Origin: an uncultured Blautia sp.
GTDB lineage: Bacteria; Bacillota; Clostridia; Lachnospirales; Lachnospiraceae
Direction of reading: 5' to 3'
Length of the DNA: 15,457 nucleotides
NCBI GenBank assembly: GCA_900765525.1
Contig: CAAFRY010000208.1
Span: 1-15,457 of the forward strand
The position numbers and the translations under genes were made by a program. Positions 13,432-15,457 of the stretch are shown here, piece after piece. The notes below the pieces were generated by a model, which ran no database searches, had not been told where the DNA came from, and worked only from the letters and a program-made list of their open reading frames with translations. Numbering within the stretch: position 1 is the first letter of the stretch; the number at the start of each line of letters is the position of its first letter.

Positions 13432-15126
13432 TTAAAGAGAAGACAGAGAGGAGAATACCCGGTACACATCCAGGGTGCCGTAACCCCATTCACGGTTGGG
13501 ATAAAGCTTATCTGAGGTGCGTTTTGCGCCCCGGATGAAAAGAGCCTTGAGTTCTGCGTTGTTGAATATTCTGGGAGGCCGCTGGTTCATGCCCCACTCC
13601 AATATCAGGGCACAGGCGCCTGCAGTGTAGGAGGCGGCCACAGAGGTTCCGGTGACAGTGGTAAAGCGTCCTCCGGGAGCAGGGGCATAGGCATTGACTC
13701 CCGGGGCAGCTAAATCCGGCTTCATTTCTCCGGTACGGGTATAGCCTCTGCTGGAATTTAAGTACAGGCTGTTGTTATAGGCATTGTAGGCAGCGGCTGT
13801 GATAACCGAGGAGGAGGCGGAAGGAGCAGTGAGAGTGGTGTCCGGGTTGGGAACCAGAAAGGTGACATCAGGGTCTGAAAATCCTGTAAGAGGAAGCCAC
13901 ATATGGAAGTTTCCGCCATTATAGCCATCTGTATACACCCGGACTTTCCAGGAGCCTGGGGTGGGTTGGGAAAACCGGATAAAAATTAACTGGTTGCCGG
14001 ATACAGTCTGGATAATTTCAGAGCTGACGAAAATACTGGTTCTCTCCAGAATAAAAGAAATCTCCTGGCTGTAGCTGATGCGGGGAGGTATCTTTTGCAC
14101 TATTTCTCCCAGAGGGGATTCAAAGCCCACTGCGTAAATTTCCGGAGGCTGGCCCCAAAGCTCCACACAGAAACCCTGGGTGTCAGGCTGGACCAGGATT
14201 TCCACGGAATCGTAATCTCCGGAGGTTCTGGCGGTACCGTAATAGTGATGGGCTTTTCCCGCTTCATTTCCTGCGGCAGCTACTCCGATAAGGCCCCGGA
14301 ATTTGTCGGTGACTGACAGCATGGAATCCAGAGGAGAGGTACCGGTATGTGAGCCCTGGTTAGTTCCCACGCCTATGCAGATAACAAGAGGTTTCAGCAA
14401 TTCTTCAGATAGCTGTACCAGATAACCGATGCCGGTCATAAGGTCTGTCATCTGAAAAACAGGAACGTCCCCAGTGACATAGAACAGGGTTTTCAGATAT
14501 TCCTTGGCCTCCTTCAGCTTGACCATGGCAATAAGGGACTGAGGTGCCGCTCCGTTAAATTCACTTTCCGGAAGGGTGCTTCCTGCGGCCAGGCCGGCCA
14601 TAAAAGTACCGTGGCCGTTTTCATCTCTGGAGGGAACCAGCTCATAGGGATTTTCAGAGGACAGGGCTCTGTTGATGTCTTCCTCTGTGTAGGCGGTTCC
14701 ATATACCTGGCCACGGGGAGGCTGGCCGCTTTGAATGGTCTGGTCCCAGAGACCGCAGATGCGTGTGGTGCCGTCTGGGTTCCGGAAGGCAGGATGGGTA
14801 TAGTCAATGCCTGTATCCAGAAAACCCAGGATAATGTCACGGCCCATGAGATTTAGTACCGGCTGGTCCTGAACAGCGGTAATCCCGGAGGCTTCCAGGT
14901 TTACCGTGTCCAGAAGCCCGTACAGCTTAGGGACGGTATTGTAGAAAAAGCCCTCCTTAAAATAATCTGTCAGCTCCCGCAGAGAAAGGGGAACATGAAT
15001 CATGCCATAGTATTCGTTTAGAATCTGAGGGCCCCGGTCTTCATATTGTTTGAGAAAACAGGGGAATAAGGGCAGGATAATGTCTGCATAATCCTCTGAG
15101 AGAAGCATTTCTTTTATAGAAGGCAT
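13432..15126 (-). CDS. Subtilisin-family (S8) protease, CspB-like germination protease candidate
   Basis: This 564-aa subtilase has an intact catalytic set: Asp104 (GFLDTGIDYTHP), His172 (ENGHGTFMAG), oxyanion Asn287 (AAAGNEAG) and Ser495 (VTGTSVAAS). Residues 1 to about 95 look like a propeptide; there is no signal peptide. About 130 residues between Asn287 and the Ser region (about 300-430) are a beta-rich insertion (ending near SWKVRVYTDGYNGG), like the jelly-roll insert described for clostridial CspB. The total length and the position of the Ser are also close to CspB, whose role is to cleave and activate the spore cortex hydrolase SleC. The ATG has AAGGAG 5 nt upstream. Unlike C. difficile CspA and CspC, all catalytic residues are kept. 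The S8 call is certain; a germination role is inferred from architecture and promoter. The substrate SleC is not in the window. Confidence 0.9.
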   Translation of the reverse strand: MPSIKEMLLSEDYADIILPLFPCFLKQYEDRGPQILNEYYGMIHVPLSLRELTDYFKEGFFYNTVPKLYGLLDTVNLEASGITAVQDQPVLNLMGRDIILGFLDTGIDYTHPAFRNPDGTTRICGLWDQTIQSGQPPRGQVYGTAYTEEDINRALSSENPYELVPSRDENGHGTFMAGLAAGSTLPESEFNGAAPQSLIAMVKLKEAKEYLKTLFYVTGDVPVFQMTDLMTGIGYLVQLSEELLKPLVICIGVGTNQGSHTGTSPLDSMLSVTDKFRGLIGVAAAGNEAGKAHHYYGTARTSGDYDSVEILVQPDTQGFCVELWGQPPEIYAVGFESPLGEIVQKIPPRISYSQEISFILERTSIFVSSEIIQTVSGNQLIFIRFSQPTPGSWKVRVYTDGYNGGNFHMWLPLTGFSDPDVTFLVPNPDTTLTAPSASSSVITAAAYNAYNNSLYLNSSRGYTRTGEMKPDLAAPGVNAYAPAPGGRFTTVTGTSVAASYTAGACALILEWGMNQRPPRIFNNAELKALFIRGAKRTSDKLYPNREWGYGTLDVYRVFSSLSSL

Positions 15127-15152
15127 AGAAGCTCCTTCATTCTGTTTCTTTC

Positions 15153-15181
15153 AATGTATGTGTTTCTTTTCAGGAACTTGA
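15153..15181 (-). promoter_or_regulatory. Sigma-E-like sporulation promoter of the Csp-like protease
   Basis: On the - strand CATACATT (15153-15160) fits the B. subtilis sigma-E -10 pattern CATACAHT at every position. It lies 14 nt after TCAAGTT (15175-15181), which matches 5 of 7 of the -35 pattern KMATATT. The predicted start near 15146 leaves about 20 nt of leader containing the AAGGAG site. No good vegetative promoter was seen in this gap. Confidence 0.5.
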
Positions 15182-15245
15182 CTGGAACCAGAGAGTTTTT
15201 CCCGGAATATGATATAGAAAAGAAGAACAGCCTTTGGGAAAGAAA

Positions 15246-15457
15246 ATGAGAGAGCTGAGCGGAAAAGGAGTTGGGGTGGCAGTGCTGGATACCGGCGCCT
15301 TCCCTCATATGGACTTTGACAGCAGGATATGGGCCTTTCAGGATTTTGTCAGGGGCCGCAGGGTACCCTATGATGACAACGGGCACGGCACCCATGTGCT
15401 GGGAATCCTGGGAGGAAGCGGCAGAGCCTGCAGAGGGAAATACAAGGGACTGGCCCC
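15246..15457 (+). CDS. N-terminal part of a second S8 subtilase (runs off the window)
   Basis: The frame from ATG 15246 is open to the window end (70 complete codons). It reads straight into a subtilase core: catalytic Asp15 in GVGVAVLDTGAFPHMDF and catalytic His47 in PYDDNGHGTHVLGILGG. There is almost no sequence ahead of the Asp, so there is no signal peptide and no propeptide. This resembles intracellular AprX-like subtilases rather than secreted ones. It is divergent from the Csp-like gene with 119 nt between start codons. The ribosome site is weak (GGGAAAG a few bases upstream). The frame is also open back to 15213, with a TTG at 15234 as another possible start. The Ser and C-terminus are outside the window. 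Activity cannot be judged. Confidence 0.88.
   Translation, partial: MRELSGKGVGVAVLDTGAFPHMDFDSRIWAFQDFVRGRRVPYDDNGHGTHVLGILGGSGRACRGKYKGLA

Noticed and set aside
15178..15213. TTGACT...TATGAT as a vegetative promoter for the second subtilase
   Set aside because: The spacing is 24 nt, too long for a sigma-A promoter.

Overview
The window looks like chromosomal DNA of an anaerobic, probably spore-forming Clostridia/Lachnospiraceae-type Firmicute. This is inferred from gene content and style, not from a marker gene: strong AGGAGG-type ribosome sites, GTG and TTG starts, a compact C5-pathway tetrapyrrole operon with a CobA-HemD fusion and a separate small SirC, an anaerobic-type CbiK cobaltochelatase, and Csp-like subtilases.

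Layout. Positions 1-210 hold the 3' end of an unidentified + strand gene. Positions 428-3955 (- strand) hold a cobalt import operon, cbiM-cbiN-cbiQ-cbiO, in which the CbiO ATPase is fused in frame to a complete CbiK sirohydrochlorin cobaltochelatase. It is preceded at about 4017-4387 by a near-consensus promoter, a cobalamin riboswitch and an intrinsic terminator, and ends at a strong hairpin terminator (about 281-337). Transcribed divergently from the same intergenic region is hemA-sirC-hemC-cobA/hemD-hemB-hemL (4547-10925), followed after 8 nt by a membrane-anchored MutS-family ATPase (10934-12625) and a terminator (12721-12760). A 428-nt intergenic stretch (12626-13053) carries hairpins but no convincing gene. 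On the - strand follow a 79-aa Cys/Gly-rich protein with an internal repeat (13054-13293) and a CspB-like subtilase (13432-15126). Divergent from the latter is the start of a second subtilase (15246 to the window end).

How it fits together. The right-hand operon converts glutamyl-tRNA to glutamate semialdehyde (HemA), 5-aminolevulinate (HemL), porphobilinogen (HemB), hydroxymethylbilane (HemC), uroporphyrinogen III (HemD), precorrin-2 (CobA) and sirohydrochlorin (SirC). The left-hand operon imports cobalt and, through CbiK, inserts it into sirohydrochlorin. Together they encode every step from charged tRNA to cobalt-sirohydrochlorin, the entry to anaerobic corrin synthesis. Only the cobalt arm is visibly under B12 riboswitch control. 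No haem-branch genes are seen in the window.

Most notable observations: the CbiO-CbiK fusion, which keeps a full Shine-Dalgarno and TTG start for CbiK inside the fused reading frame; a Ser in place of the conserved Asp of the short SirC; a MutS-like membrane ATPase tied to the tetrapyrrole operon; and a sigma-E-like promoter in front of the Csp-like protease.
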